Assembly (NCBI GenBank): GCA_938036835.1
Contig: CALHWB010000037.1
Span: 32,928 to 96,927 of the forward strand
Direction: 5' to 3'
Origin: an uncultured Propionibacterium sp.
GTDB taxonomy: Bacteria > Actinomycetota > Actinomycetes > Propionibacteriales > Propionibacteriaceae
Length of the DNA stretch: 64,000 bases
Shown here: piece after piece, positions 33,323 to 42,667 of the stretch
How the letters are laid out: each line of letters starts with the position of its first letter
Position numbering within the stretch: the first letter of the stretch is position 1
Translations under genes and position numbers: made by a program
Notes under the pieces: model-generated
The model's database searches: none
What the model was told of the DNA's origin: nothing
What the model saw: only the letters and a program-made list of their open reading frames with translations

Positions 33323-33767
33323 CGAACGCCTAGCTGCAGCCCATATCGTGTTGCCCGAGCCGGTCGCCCCGATCGGTTCCTACCTGCCCGCCAAACAGGC
33401 CGGCCAGCAGATCCACACCAGCGGTCAACTGCCGATCGATGCCGGCGGCCGGCTGGTGGCCGGCCGGTTGGGCGCCGGCCTGCAGGTGGCCGCGGGCCAG
33501 CGGGCCGCGCGGATCGCGGCGTTGAATGCGGTCGCCGCCGCCGCCGGGGTGGCGGGCCATGTGAACGAGATCAAACAGGTGCTGCGGGTGACCGTGTTCG
33601 TCAATTCCGTTCCCGGATTCACCGACCAGCCCCAGGTAGCCGACGGGGCCTCGGATGTGCTGTTCGAGATCTTCGGCGAGGATGGCCGCCATGTGCGCAG
33701 CGCGGTCGGGGTGGCGGCGCTGCCCCGTGATGCCGCAGTCGAGGTGGAACTGATTGTCGGGATCTGA
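33312..33767 (+). CDS. RidA/YjgF-family protein
   Basis: A 151-residue member of the RidA superfamily of trimeric imine/enamine deaminases and relatives. It has IHTSGQLPIDAGGRLVAGRL and an ending LPRDAAVEVELIVG. The catalytic Arg of true RidA, normally within a C-terminal R-x-x-V segment, is seen here as VRSAVGVAALPRDA, which resembles the YjgH/Rv3678c branch. ATG 33312 lies inside the end of the DUF4177 gene. Downstream gene nth overlaps by 14 bases. Confidence 0.85.
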   Translation: MLPSERLAAAHIVLPEPVAPIGSYLPAKQAGQQIHTSGQLPIDAGGRLVAGRLGAGLQVAAGQRAARIAALNAVAAAAGVAGHVNEIKQVLRVTVFVNSVPGFTDQPQVADGASDVLFEIFGEDGRHVRSAVGVAALPRDAAVEVELIVGI

Positions 33768-34437
33768 CTCGGCCGGCGATCCGGCGGTCGTGTTCGGGCG
33801 ACTGCGCCGGACGTACCCGGACGCTCGCTGCGAACTCGAGCACCGCAACCCTTTCGAACTGTTGATCGCCACGGTGCTGTCGGCCCAGTCCACCGACGCC
33901 GGGGTGAACAAGGTGACCCCGGTCCTGTTCGCCCGCTGGCCGGATGCGGTGGCCCTGGCCGGGGCGGCGCAGGCCGAGGTGGCCGAGGTGATCCGTCCCA
34001 CGGGATTCTTCCGCACCAAGGCAGCCAACATCATCGCTCTTGCCCAGCGGCTGGTGGTCGACCATGACGCTCGCGTGCCCGCCGACCGGGCGGCCTTGGT
34101 GCGGCTGCCCGGGGTGGGACGCAAGACCGCGAACGTGGTGCTGGGACACGCCTTCGGGGTGGCGGCCCTGCCCTGCGATACCCATGTGCTGCGGGTTGCC
34201 GGCCGGCTGGGCTGGCTGGCAACCACCAAACCCGAAGTGGCCGAGCGGCAACTGGGTGCCCTGTTCGCACCCGCGGACTGGACGCTGCTCAGCGACACCC
34301 TCATCTTCCACGGCCGGCGCTGCTGTCACGCCCGGCGGGCGGCTTGCGGGGCCTGCCCGGTGGCCGAGTGCTGCCCATCGAATGGGATCGGCGAGCCGGA
34401 CCCGCAAGCCGCAGCCCGGTTGGTCAAGCGGCCGTGA
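33754..34437 (+). CDS. nth: Endonuclease III
   Basis: A 227-residue DNA glycosylase/AP lyase for oxidised pyrimidines. The helix-hairpin-helix is LVRLPGVGRKTANVVLGHAF with catalytic Lys; the catalytic Asp follows in PCDTHVLRVAGRLGW. The C-terminal [4Fe-4S] loop has cysteines in CCHARRAACGACPVAECC. The apparent start is TTG 33754, inside the RidA gene and preceded by GAGGTGG; no better start is present before the conserved region. Position beside a CoA-type NUDIX gene matches mycobacterial order. Confidence 0.94.
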   Translation: MSGSDSAGDPAVVFGRLRRTYPDARCELEHRNPFELLIATVLSAQSTDAGVNKVTPVLFARWPDAVALAGAAQAEVAEVIRPTGFFRTKAANIIALAQRLVVDHDARVPADRAALVRLPGVGRKTANVVLGHAFGVAALPCDTHVLRVAGRLGWLATTKPEVAERQLGALFAPADWTLLSDTLIFHGRRCCHARRAACGACPVAECCPSNGIGEPDPQAAARLVKRP

Positions 34438-35081
34438 CCGGGGCCTTCGCGGCGCTTGCCGGCAAGTTGGCCGCCGGGAGCCCGACCGTCCGGTGGCGCC
34501 CGCAACGCCGTCCCCCGGGGCCCGCCCGGGCGGCGGTGCTGCTGCTGCTCGCCGAAACGGATCGGCCGGATCTGCTGTTCACCGAGCGTTCGGCTCGGCT
34601 GCGCAAGCATGCCGGCCAGATCTCATTCCCGGGCGGCGGCCTCGAACCGGGCGATGCCGACGCCACGGCCGCAGCGCTACGCGAGACCCGCGAGGAGATC
34701 GGTCTGTGCAGCTCCGAGATCCGGGTGCTGGGGCGACTCCCGGCGACCGGGCTGGCGGTCAGCCGGTTCGATGTGGCACCGGTGGTGGGTGCCTGGTCGG
34801 GCCGCGACGAGTTGCTGAACGGCTCGGCGGACGAAGTGGCCGCGATTCACCGCTGGACGCTGGCCGATCTGGCCGACCCGGCCAGTCGCTGTACCGCTCG
34901 GCATCCATCGGGCCGTCTCGGACCCGGCTGGCGGTTTGGTGAGGTCTTCTTGTGGGGGTTCACCGCCTACCTGACCGATGCCCTGCTCGATTTGGGGGGC
35001 TGGGCGCGCCCCTGGCCGCACGAGCGAGTGCTGGACGTCCCGGCGCGCTTCCTGGACGACCGGGGACCCGTCCGGGGCTGA
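34434..35081 (+). CDS. NUDIX hydrolase, CoA pyrophosphatase type
   Basis: A 215-residue protein from GTG 34434, which overlaps the nth stop (GTGA). The Nudix box is GGGLEPGDADATAAALRETR followed by EEIGL, preceded by KHAGQISFPGG, the hallmark of the NUDT7/YeaB group that cleaves CoA and derivatives. Near the C-terminus a hydrophobic segment (FLWGFTAYLTDALLDLGG) is typical of this group. The open frame reaches back to 34344 inside nth, but those residues are a shadow. Confidence 0.88.
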   Translation: MTGAFAALAGKLAAGSPTVRWRPQRRPPGPARAAVLLLLAETDRPDLLFTERSARLRKHAGQISFPGGGLEPGDADATAAALRETREEIGLCSSEIRVLGRLPATGLAVSRFDVAPVVGAWSGRDELLNGSADEVAAIHRWTLADLADPASRCTARHPSGRLGPGWRFGEVFLWGFTAYLTDALLDLGGWARPWPHERVLDVPARFLDDRGPVRG

Positions 35082-35126
35082 GGCTGCCGCCGGGGGGCAC
35101 GCGCCCGACGGCTGGGCGGATCGCAA

Positions 35127-35654
35127 TCATGGGGCCCGCGGCCCGTCCCACGAGGTCTCGGCAGGCAGTTTGCCATGCTCTCGGGTGATGGCCAGGGCGT
35201 CGTCGGGAATCCGCTGCTGCTGGGCGTCGGCCGTCCCCGTCTCGATCGCATCGGCCACCGCCGACAGGCTCGTCATGGTCTCGGCGATGGTCGCCTCGGG
35301 CAGCCGGACGCGGACGATGCGTCCCCTGCCGAACAGGGCCAGCACCAGGGCAAGGACCAGGAAGACCACGGCAATGGTCAGGAACCCCAGAGCCAATGCG
35401 GTCAGTGGGTGACGGTGCGCGATCTCGGTATAGCACACGGCGAAGGCGAAGGCGGCGGCCAATACCAGGAGCTTCAGCGCGGTGAAGGCGATGAAGGCCG
35501 CTGCGCCGAACAGCCCCGCCCCCAGCCCGCCGTTCTTCAGACTGGGTCGCAGTTCGGCCAAGGCTAGTTCCTTGAGCCTGCCGATCATCTCCGGCACGGT
35601 GGTGCGCAGCACCCGAAGGTAGTCGCCAGCGGTGGGACGCTCAGCCATGTGCAT
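35127..35654 (-). CDS. Actinobacterial holin-X-type membrane protein
   Basis: A 175-residue protein with two long adjacent transmembrane helices (about residues 48-75 and 85-108), a cytoplasmic N-terminal helix (EMIGRLKELALAELRPSL) and a charged C-terminal tail. This is the pattern of the Hol_X/phage-holin-superfamily proteins that are common, non-phage chromosomal genes in actinobacteria (Rv3669-like, recalled). Start is ATG 35654 or 35648. Function unknown. No phage genes are near. Confidence 0.75.
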   Translation of the reverse strand: MHMAERPTAGDYLRVLRTTVPEMIGRLKELALAELRPSLKNGGLGAGLFGAAAFIAFTALKLLVLAAAFAFAVCYTEIAHRHPLTALALGFLTIAVVFLVLALVLALFGRGRIVRVRLPEATIAETMTSLSAVADAIETGTADAQQQRIPDDALAITREHGKLPAETSWDGPRAP

Positions 35655-35836
35655 TTCCTTCCTGATTGCCGCCGCCCGGATGCGGTCAAGGTCAGCCTAG
35701 TGCTCCGGTGCCTGCATGGCGTGCTGGCTGCCGGGATTGCTCGCGGGCTCGGCGGCTATGCCGGCAATCGGCTGATCACGGTCCGCCGGGGCACGGCCGG
35801 GACGAGCCGGCGGCGGGCACCGCTAGGCTTGCGAGC

Positions 35837-36787
35837 ATGACAGCCGAGGGGTCCGGCCGCGTCGCCCGGGGGTTAGCCCTGGGTGTCGTTTCGGCCTTCT
35901 GCTTCAGCACGGCCGGGCCGCTGGCGGCGGGTCTGCTGGCCACCGGATGGTCGCCATTGGCCCTGGTCGTCGTGCGTTCCGCGGTGGGCGCGATGGTGCT
36001 GCTGGCGCCCGCTCTGCTGGGCCTGGCGGGTCGTTTCGGATCGCTGCGGGAGAACTGGCGGGTGATGGCCCGGTATGGGGTGCTGGTGGTTGCCCTGACC
36101 CAGATCGGCTATTTCAACGCGGTGCAGTACTTACAGGTCGCCCAGGCCCTGCTGCTCGAGTTCCTGGCCCCGGTCGTGCTGGTGGGTGTGCTCTGGGTGT
36201 GGCGAGGCGAACGCCCCGGATTGCGTATTCTGCTGGGCAGCCTGCTGGCGATCGGCGGTCTGCTGTTGGTGCTGCGGGTTTTCGAGGGCCAGGGCGGACT
36301 CGACCCCCGCGGGGTCGTTTGGGGAATGGTGGCCCTGATCGGCAACTCGGCCTACTTCTTGTTCTCATCCGATGCCTCCCATACGCTGCCGGCGCCGGTG
36401 CTGGCCGCGGGTGGCCTGGCCGTGGGCACGTTCGCGTTGGCCGTTGCCGGGGCGGTTGGGCTGCTGCCCTTCACCGCCGCCAGCGAACCGGTGTGGTATG
36501 CCGGTCATCGAATCGCCCACTGGGTGGCGCTGCTCGCATTGGGGATGATGGCCTCGGCGTTGTCCTATCTGACCGGTATTCAGGCCGCCCGGTCGCTCGG
36601 GCCGCGGCTGTCGAGCTTCGTCGGTTTGGGCGAGGTGCTGTTCGCGGCCGCCCTGGCGGCGTTGCTGTTGGGGCAGTTGCTTGGCGCTGCCCAGGCGGTT
36701 GGTGGGGCGTTGGTCGTCGGTGGGGTGGTGCTGGTGCGGCTCGGCGAGCGCCATGTGGGCGGTCCCAAACCTGCCGGCCCCGGCTAG
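35837..36787 (+). CDS. EamA/RhtA-family transporter
   Basis: A 316-residue inner-membrane protein with ten predicted helices in two EamA repeats: the first begins GLALGVVSAFCFSTAGPLAA, the second near GVVWGMVALIGNSAYFLF. The segment YFNAVQYLQVAQALLLEFLA after the first repeat is typical of RhtA-like exporters. These export amino acids or other metabolites; the substrate cannot be told. ATG 35837 is the natural start. Stands alone. Confidence 0.9.
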   Translation: MTAEGSGRVARGLALGVVSAFCFSTAGPLAAGLLATGWSPLALVVVRSAVGAMVLLAPALLGLAGRFGSLRENWRVMARYGVLVVALTQIGYFNAVQYLQVAQALLLEFLAPVVLVGVLWVWRGERPGLRILLGSLLAIGGLLLVLRVFEGQGGLDPRGVVWGMVALIGNSAYFLFSSDASHTLPAPVLAAGGLAVGTFALAVAGAVGLLPFTAASEPVWYAGHRIAHWVALLALGMMASALSYLTGIQAARSLGPRLSSFVGLGEVLFAAALAALLLGQLLGAAQAVGGALVVGGVVLVRLGERHVGGPKPAGPG

Positions 36788-36974
36788 GGCCGCGCCGGCC
36801 GTCGGCCTGGCCACCGCGATTGCGCCCGGCCGGGCTGGCCGATGCGGTGCCTATCGACCGGCCGGCTGCGCTGGCGGATTCCGGCTCCCGCCCGGGCCGC
36901 GGGACCTACCGGCGCCGGTCGGCACACTTTGACGAGTTGGGCTCGGTCCCGTTGGAGCGATTGCCGGGTCCGGC

Positions 36975-37742
36975 TCAAAGTGGAATCACCAGCGCCCCGT
37001 CGTTGAAGGTGATGGGTGTGGTCAATTCGTGGTGATCTACGTGGGCGCGCCAACAGCGCAACTGATAGGGCAGCCGCAATTCACCCAGCGAGGCCGAGTT
37101 GTCGAAGATCTGGCGGGCCTCGGCCAGCACCTCGCGCCGCCGGTGCTCGCCCAGGGCGGCAACCGCCGGTTGCCGGCTGACCAGGTCGATCATATCCGAC
37201 CGGTTGATCGGCACCCATAGGCGGAAGTCATGATAGTCCAGCCGGGGAAAGTACTTGCTGGACAGCAACTCGGCGTGCGAGTCGGTGGACTTACCGGACA
37301 TCGCGTGCGCGTCCACGCTGCGCATCAGCCGGATCAAGCGGCGTACCCAGGGCACCGTGTCATCCCGGGCGATCTGCCAACCCGCCACCCAGCCCCCGGG
37401 TTTGAGGGCACGGCTGAACTGGGCTAGGGTCCGCCGGCGATCGGCCGCGGTGCTGCCGGGCGGCAGCCGCAGGGCTCCGGTCAGCAACACCACCTGCGCC
37501 ACACAGGGCTGCACGGGCAATTCGTCGGGTCGTGCGGCCCAGGCCAACAGCCTGGGGTCGCGGGCGGATACCCGGGCCAGGCCGGCCGCTCGTGCCGGAT
37601 CGCTGGCCAGGCACACCAGTTCGTGCCCGGCGGCCAACAGCTGCCGGATGATCGGCCTGGCCGGGTCGATCAGCAGCACCGGGACCGGCTCATCGCCGAC
37701 GAGCCAGTCAAGGGCCGCCTGGGGAAGTTCAAGGCGGGACAT
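36975..37742 (-). CDS. Class I methyltransferase-like protein
   Basis: A 255-residue protein with a Rossmann-like core: VPVLLIDPARPIIRQLLAAG takes the place of motif I, and FSRALKPGGWVAGWQIARDD is the typical post-motif III strand of SAM-dependent methyltransferases. The glycine-rich motif I (GxGxG) is not preserved, so SAM binding is uncertain. The C-terminal half ends with a region rich in charged residues. Divergent from the ssd/tad cluster. Target unknown. Confidence 0.65.
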   Translation of the reverse strand: MSRLELPQAALDWLVGDEPVPVLLIDPARPIIRQLLAAGHELVCLASDPARAAGLARVSARDPRLLAWAARPDELPVQPCVAQVVLLTGALRLPPGSTAADRRRTLAQFSRALKPGGWVAGWQIARDDTVPWVRRLIRLMRSVDAHAMSGKSTDSHAELLSSKYFPRLDYHDFRLWVPINRSDMIDLVSRQPAVAALGEHRRREVLAEARQIFDNSASLGELRLPYQLRCWRAHVDHHELTTPITFNDGALVIPL

Positions 37743-37873
37743 GGCTCCACTCTAGGAGACCGCCTGCCGGCTCTTCCGGTGGCGGCGCGCCATGGGTGCG
37801 GTGCGGACGCAGGGGTTGTCCACAGCCGCGCAGACAGCTGGCGAATCCGGGCTGCCGGGCAAACAATCCAGGC

Positions 37874-38929
37874 ATGTCGGTACCCCTATTGATCTCCGCA
37901 GACGACGCCATCATCGAGACGGTGCTCGCCGCCGGCGCCGCGGTTCAGGTGAATCCGCTGGTGGCTCGCGATAGCGAGCGGATCCGACGACACTGGGCAG
38001 GGGCCCGGGTGGTATTGGTCGGGGTGGATCAGGCCGCCGCCCTCGCCGCCCTGGGGTTGCCTCGCCGCCGGGGTGTGCACCTGTGCGGTGGCGACTCGCG
38101 CGAACTGCTTGCCTGGTCGGTACCGCTGGAGGCTCCCGCGCTGCTACTGCCGGATCAGTCGGGATTCGTCAGTTCCCTGCTGGATGCCCGTGCCGAACTC
38201 GATCGTGATCGCGCCCGGCTGATCCGGGTGATCGGCGGCTGCGGCGGGGTGGGGGCCACCACGCTGGCCGCCGGGCTGGCCCAGCGCGGCCAGGCGCGCG
38301 GCCTGCGTGCGGTCCTGGTGGAGCTCGACCCGGCCGGCGGGGGCATCGATCTGCTTTTCGGCGCCGAACAGCTTCCGGGCTGGCGCTGGCCCGATCTTGC
38401 CTCGGCGACCGGCCATGTCGGCGATCTGGGTGGTCAACTGCCCAATTCGAGTGGCGTCGATCTGGTTTCCTTGGGGCGTTCCAGCAGATCCTCGGCAGAC
38501 CTGCGGCAGGTCGGCGGGTTGCCCCGCCCGGAGGCGGTACGGGCCGTTCTGGCGGCGCTGACCCGTAGCCACGATCTGGTGGTGTTGGATGCCGGAGCCC
38601 ACCCGGAGACCGACCCGGGGCCGCTGGCCAGCACGATCGTGTGCGTCGCGGCCGAGGTGAAGGCCGTGGTGGCGGCTCGCTCGAAGGTGCTGTCCCTGGG
38701 TTTGGGCGATGCCCGGATCGCGGTTCGAACCGGGCCCGGACGACACCTCGACCCGGAGTTGATCGGCGAAACCCTGGGACTGGCCTGTTGCGGAGTCGTA
38801 CCCCACGATCCGCGATTGCCGGTTGCCTTGGAGACCGGTGTGCCGCCGGGCCGGGGGCGGCGGAGGTTCGCCCGGGCCTGCGACCGGATACTGCACCAGC
38901 TGCTGGCCGAGAGCGCGGCGGACCGATGA
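37874..38929 (+). CDS. ssd: Ssd/CpaE-like ATPase of the Tad cluster
   Basis: A 351-residue ParA/MinD-superfamily protein: an N-terminal receiver-like domain without phosphorylation signature (1-110), then an ATPase domain with deviant Walker A IGGCGGVGATTLAAGLA and downstream LVELDPAGGGIDLLFGAEQ and LVVLDAGAHPE. The invariant signature Lys of Walker A (KGGxGK) is not present; the final Lys is replaced by Ala (GVGATT), as in septum-site-determining Ssd proteins (Rv3660c-like). Such proteins head the Tad pilus cluster in actinobacteria and localise the secretion machine or affect division. Stop overlaps the tadA start. Confidence 0.88.
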   Translation: MSVPLLISADDAIIETVLAAGAAVQVNPLVARDSERIRRHWAGARVVLVGVDQAAALAALGLPRRRGVHLCGGDSRELLAWSVPLEAPALLLPDQSGFVSSLLDARAELDRDRARLIRVIGGCGGVGATTLAAGLAQRGQARGLRAVLVELDPAGGGIDLLFGAEQLPGWRWPDLASATGHVGDLGGQLPNSSGVDLVSLGRSSRSSADLRQVGGLPRPEAVRAVLAALTRSHDLVVLDAGAHPETDPGPLASTIVCVAAEVKAVVAARSKVLSLGLGDARIAVRTGPGRHLDPELIGETLGLACCGVVPHDPRLPVALETGVPPGRGRRRFARACDRILHQLLAESAADR

Positions 38930-40095
38930 CCGACGAAGAGCTGGAATTGATCCGAGTCCGGCTGGCTGGTCTGGGACGGGCCTGGCTGCCTCAGGATGTA
39001 GCCACCGCCTTGCGGGATCTCGGGCTGGTCGTCAGCGACGCGACCGTGCTGTCGGCCGTGGAGGCGTTGCGGCGCGGCAGCATCGGCGCAGGCAGGCTGG
39101 AACCCCTGCTCGCCCTGCCCGGACTGACCGACGTCCTGGTCAACGGGCCGGACCGGGTGTACATCGATCGGGGCGGGGGGCTGGAATCCACCGGCATCTC
39201 GTTCGAATCCGATGCCGAGGTGCGCCGGCTCGCCACCCGGCTGGCCGCCAGCGTCGGGCGGCGGCTGGACGACGCCTGCCCCTTCGTGGATGCCAGACTG
39301 GCCGACGGCACCCGGCTGCACGCGATCCTGGGTACTCTGGCCGACCCCGGTACCTGCTTGTCGTTGCGCATTCCCGCGCGACGCAGCTTCGCTCTGGAGG
39401 ACTGGGTGCGCACCGGTGCTATCTCGCCCGGCATGGCCCGGTTGCTGACCGCGCTGGTCGACTCGCGAGTGGCCTTCCTGATCTGCGGCGGTACCGGATC
39501 CGGCAAGACCACCCTGCTCGCCGGGCTGCTCGGGCTGGTGCCATCGGATCACCGGCTGCTCATCGTGGAGGACTCCCGGGAGCTGAACCCCGACCACCCG
39601 CACTGTGTGCGATTGGAATGCCGCCCCCCTAACTCGGAAGGCGCCGGGGCGATCACCATGACGGACCTGGTGCGTCAGGCCCTGCGGATGCGACCGGACC
39701 GGCTGGTGCTCGGGGAGGTGCGCGGTGGCGAGCTGTGCGATCTGCTGGCGGCGTTGAACACCGGCCACGAGGGGGGCTGTGGCACGGTGCATGCCAACTC
39801 GGTGCGCGACATACCGGCTCGCCTGGAGGCTTTGGCGGCTCTCGGTGGGCTGAGCCGAGATGCCTGCCACGCGCAGATCGCCGCGGCCCTGCGGGTGGTG
39901 GTGCAGGTCAACCGGTTGGCGGATGGCCGGCGCTGCGTCGGGCAGGTGGGAGTGATCAGGCGAGTGGCTTCGGCCGGGATGACTGTCGAGGTGGGCGTCG
40001 ACTGCGGCGCAGACCGGCAGCTGCGTGCCGGCCCGGGCTGGGCGGCGCTCGCCGAGCTGACCGGCTGCCAATGGGCCGAGGTGGGCACGGCATGA
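38926..40095 (+). CDS. tadA: TadA/CpaF secretion ATPase
   Basis: A 389-residue type II/IV secretion ATPase: Walker A FLICGGTGSGKTTLLAGLLG, Walker B HRLLIVEDSRELNPDHP with the Asp box, and the His box GHEGGCGTVHANSV. It powers assembly or secretion of Flp-type pili. The N-terminal region (LVNGPDRVYIDRGGGLE) is the usual CpaF N2 domain. ATG 38926 overlaps the ssd stop, and its own stop overlaps tadB. Confidence 0.95.
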   Translation: MTDEELELIRVRLAGLGRAWLPQDVATALRDLGLVVSDATVLSAVEALRRGSIGAGRLEPLLALPGLTDVLVNGPDRVYIDRGGGLESTGISFESDAEVRRLATRLAASVGRRLDDACPFVDARLADGTRLHAILGTLADPGTCLSLRIPARRSFALEDWVRTGAISPGMARLLTALVDSRVAFLICGGTGSGKTTLLAGLLGLVPSDHRLLIVEDSRELNPDHPHCVRLECRPPNSEGAGAITMTDLVRQALRMRPDRLVLGEVRGGELCDLLAALNTGHEGGCGTVHANSVRDIPARLEALAALGGLSRDACHAQIAAALRVVVQVNRLADGRRCVGQVGVIRRVASAGMTVEVGVDCGADRQLRAGPGWAALAELTGCQWAEVGTA

Positions 40096-40997
40096 CCAGC
40101 ATGACCCTGCTCGCCGGCTTGATGTTGTCGATTGCCCTGTGGGCTTGGCTGCCCCCAGACTCATCGGCCCTGGTCGCTGATCGGTTCGGCGCCGAGGCCC
40201 GCGGTCGGCCACGCCCGCCCGGGTGGCTACCCCCGGCGGTAGGGCTGGCCGGCCTATTGGGGGTGGCCGCGTTGCTGGTTCCCGGATCCCTGGTGCTGGT
40301 GCTGCCCGGGGTTGCGGTGTCCACCACCTTGACCTGGCTGTGGCGGCATTCGATGGCCGAGCGGAACCGGCGGGCCCATGCCGATGAGGTGGTGCATGCC
40401 TGTCAGGGATTGGCCGCCCAGCTGCGGATCGGCGAGATCCCGGCCAGGGCGTTGACGCAGGTGGCCGCCGACGTGCCCCTGTTGGCTCCGGTGGCGGCGG
40501 CCCAGGCGATCGGTGGGGATGTGCCGGCCGCGTTGCACGGTATCGCGGCCCGGCCCGGTTGCCAGGGGCTGGCCAGCCTGGCCAGGTCCTGGCAGCTGTG
40601 CGAGATCACCGGCGCACCGGTGGCGTTGGCGGCCGAACGGGTGGCCGAGGGGCTACGGGCGGACGCGGCCACCGAGCGGCTGGTCTCGGCCGAGCTGGCG
40701 GCGTCCCGGGCCAGCGGCCGTCTGCTGGCCGGGCTACCCGTGCTCGGCGTGGGCCTGGGCTATCTGGCCGGTGGCAACCCGATCGATTTCCTGCTGCACA
40801 ATCAGTGGGGACGCATCGCCGCGGCGCTGGCCGTCTGCTTGGTCTGTGCCGGGTTGGTGTGGACTACCCGGCTGGCCATGGTTGACCGGGTCGATGAGCA
40901 GAACCGATGCCTACCCGGTCCGGGGCCCGGCGGCGGTGCCGTGGCCGGTTCGGCGGGCAGTGGCATCGCCGGCATCCAGGGGGAGCGGTGCGGATGA
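40092..40997 (+). CDS. tadB: TadB-like membrane protein
   Basis: A 301-residue GspF-type platform protein: two N-terminal helices (LLAGLMLSIALWAWL; GLAGLLGVAALLVPGSLVLV), a cytoplasmic T2SSF domain (HADEVVHACQGLAAQLRIGE to ELAASRASGRLLAG) and two C-terminal helices. It anchors the TadA ATPase to the membrane. The C-terminal 30 residues are Gly-rich. Starts by ATGA overlap with tadA. Confidence 0.9.
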   Translation: MTSMTLLAGLMLSIALWAWLPPDSSALVADRFGAEARGRPRPPGWLPPAVGLAGLLGVAALLVPGSLVLVLPGVAVSTTLTWLWRHSMAERNRRAHADEVVHACQGLAAQLRIGEIPARALTQVAADVPLLAPVAAAQAIGGDVPAALHGIAARPGCQGLASLARSWQLCEITGAPVALAAERVAEGLRADAATERLVSAELAASRASGRLLAGLPVLGVGLGYLAGGNPIDFLLHNQWGRIAAALAVCLVCAGLVWTTRLAMVDRVDEQNRCLPGPGPGGGAVAGSAGSGIAGIQGERCG

Positions 40998-41058
40998 TAC
41001 GGCCGGATCGAGCCGGCCCAGGCCTTGGTGCCGGCGCAGCCGGGCAACGGTGCCCGGG

Positions 41059-41808
41059 ATGAGCGGCGCGATCCTGGCGGCAGTCGCCCTGGCCGCCGCG
41101 TTGTCGGCTCTGCTGCCGGCGCCCCGGGCTGCCTTGATCGCTGGCCTGTCACCGAACCGGGGCCGGCCGGTCGTCCCGGCTGCGCTGGCCGGCTGGCTGG
41201 CCAGGTCGCGAAGGCTGCGCTGGCGGCTCGGTCTGCTGGTGGGTTGCGCCGGTTGGCTGGTCGGTAGGCAACCTCCGGTGGCCCCGGTGCTTGCCGCCGG
41301 CGGTGCCATGGCGGCCATGGCCTTGGTTCGCTGGCTGGAGGGCGAACCCGGACGGCGCGAACAGCAGATGCTGACTGCTCAACTGCCCGGTTGCCTGGAT
41401 CTGCTTGCCCCCGCCCTGGCCGCCGGTATCCCGCTCAGAGCCGCGGTACGGCAGGTTTGCGCGCTCGCGCCGGAACCCAGCGCGGCCCTGCTGCGTGGCG
41501 TGCTGGGGCATCTCGACATCGGACGCAGCGATGCACAGGCCTGGGCCGGGCTGCATGACCACCCGGTATGGGGAATGATCGCCCGCGACCTCGCCCGGTG
41601 CGCCGAATCGGGCACCGCGGTGGCTCTGATCCTGGAGGTGCATGCCACCGAGGCCCGGGCCCGGGCCCGGGCGCAACGTGAAGCAGCTGCCCGGACCGTG
41701 GGCGTGCGTTCGGTGCTGCCCTTGGTCTGCTGTTTCCTGCCCGCGTTCGTCCTGGTCGGCGTGGTGCCCATAGTGGCTGCCACGATCGGCGCCGTGCTGA
41801 ATCGCTGA
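41059..41808 (+). CDS. tadC: TadC-like membrane protein
   Basis: A 249-residue second GspF-type protein. MSGAILAAVALAAALSALLP is an N-terminal helix; the T2SSF domain runs from MLTAQLPGCLDLLAPALAAG to REAAARTVGVRSVLPLVCCF and ends in a hydrophobic helix. It partners TadB in the platform. ATG 41059, 61 bp after tadB; the open frame upstream is a shadow of tadB. Confidence 0.88.
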   Translation: MSGAILAAVALAAALSALLPAPRAALIAGLSPNRGRPVVPAALAGWLARSRRLRWRLGLLVGCAGWLVGRQPPVAPVLAAGGAMAAMALVRWLEGEPGRREQQMLTAQLPGCLDLLAPALAAGIPLRAAVRQVCALAPEPSAALLRGVLGHLDIGRSDAQAWAGLHDHPVWGMIARDLARCAESGTAVALILEVHATEARARARAQREAAARTVGVRSVLPLVCCFLPAFVLVGVVPIVAATIGAVLNR

Positions 41809-41909
41809 ATGGTTGTCCACAACCGCTGGGAAGAATGACGGCTGCGGATTTGCCGGCAAACAATCTTTGCGAATTCGAAACGCGGATTCCCACCCGAAAG
41901 GAAGCGATA

Positions 41910-42182
41910 ATGTCGAACGATCACACCAGCGAGATCATCGAGGCCGACGCTCGGTCGATCATTGCTCCCGAGGCCGCCGATAGCGGCGTGCGCGGCCCGA
42001 TTGGCCGCATGAACCGCGCATGGCAGCGCGGTATGGCGACCGCCGAGTATGCTGTCGGCATTCTTGCCGCCGTGGCGCTGGCCCTCGTGCTGCTCAACAT
42101 ATTCACCAACAACGACTTTTTCACCGCGATGCTCAAATTTGTTGTCGGTCTGCTCGGCAAGGTCGCTGGAATGATTCCCTGA
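41910..42182 (+). CDS. DUF4244 Flp-type pilin
   Basis: A 90-residue prepilin: a 46-residue acidic leader, a cleavage-like site RGM/ATAEYA with Glu at position 5 of the mature part, then one hydrophobic helix (VGILAAVALALVLLNIF) and a short amphipathic tail. This is the DUF4244 family, the major pilin candidate of actinobacterial Tad loci (Rv3656c-like). The ribosome site is GAAAGGAAG. The preceding 100 bp is AT-richer and may hold its promoter, allowing separate high expression. Confidence 0.88.
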   Translation: MSNDHTSEIIEADARSIIAPEAADSGVRGPIGRMNRAWQRGMATAEYAVGILAAVALALVLLNIFTNNDFFTAMLKFVVGLLGKVAGMIP

Positions 42183-42259
42183 GCTATTCCTGGGCGGGGC
42201 CGGGCACCGCCGGATGGCCGCCCGGCCCCCCTGCCTACCGGTGCACCGAGGAGAATCTG

Positions 42260-42667
42260 ATGATGTGTTTTCGTGGGGTCCGCCCGGCGGTTGCGGACGC
42301 GGGACCGGTACTCGGGCTACCCGGCCGGCCGGACCACCGGCTGCGTGGCATGGTGACCTTCGAACTGGCCATTGGCATGCTGGCCGCTTGTTTGCTCGCA
42401 GCCATGTTGGGCTGGAGCATCAACCTGGTGGTGCTCCGGGCGCGCTGCCAGGACAGCGCCGTCCAGATCGCTCGCCAACTCGCCCGCGATGACGAGGCGG
42501 CCGCTGCCGAAGCGATCGAATTGGCGCCCCCCGGAGCCGCGATCGGCAGCGAGTACGGCCCGCGGGGGGTCAAGGTGACGGTCACCGTCCGGGCGAGTTG
42601 GGGCCGTCTCGGGCCGGTCGAGGTGACCGCCAGCGCGGTATTCCCCAGGGAAGGCCGGCCCCGGTGA
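42260..42667 (+). CDS. tadE: TadE-like pseudopilin
   Basis: A 135-residue protein with a 30-residue leader, a cleavage-like site RGM/VTFELA with Glu at position 4-5, a hydrophobic helix (IGMLAACLLAAMLGWSINLV) and a soluble domain of about 80 residues. This is the TadE/Rv3655c arrangement of minor pilins. ATG 42260 follows GAGGAG; a second ATG follows at once. Its stop overlaps the next gene by GTGA. Confidence 0.83.
   Translation: MMCFRGVRPAVADAGPVLGLPGRPDHRLRGMVTFELAIGMLAACLLAAMLGWSINLVVLRARCQDSAVQIARQLARDDEAAAAEAIELAPPGAAIGSEYGPRGVKVTVTVRASWGRLGPVEVTASAVFPREGRPR

Noticed and set aside
35127..35654. Holin-type gene as a sign of a prophage
   Set aside because: Actinobacterial holin-X proteins are ordinary chromosomal genes in this neighbourhood and no other phage gene is present.
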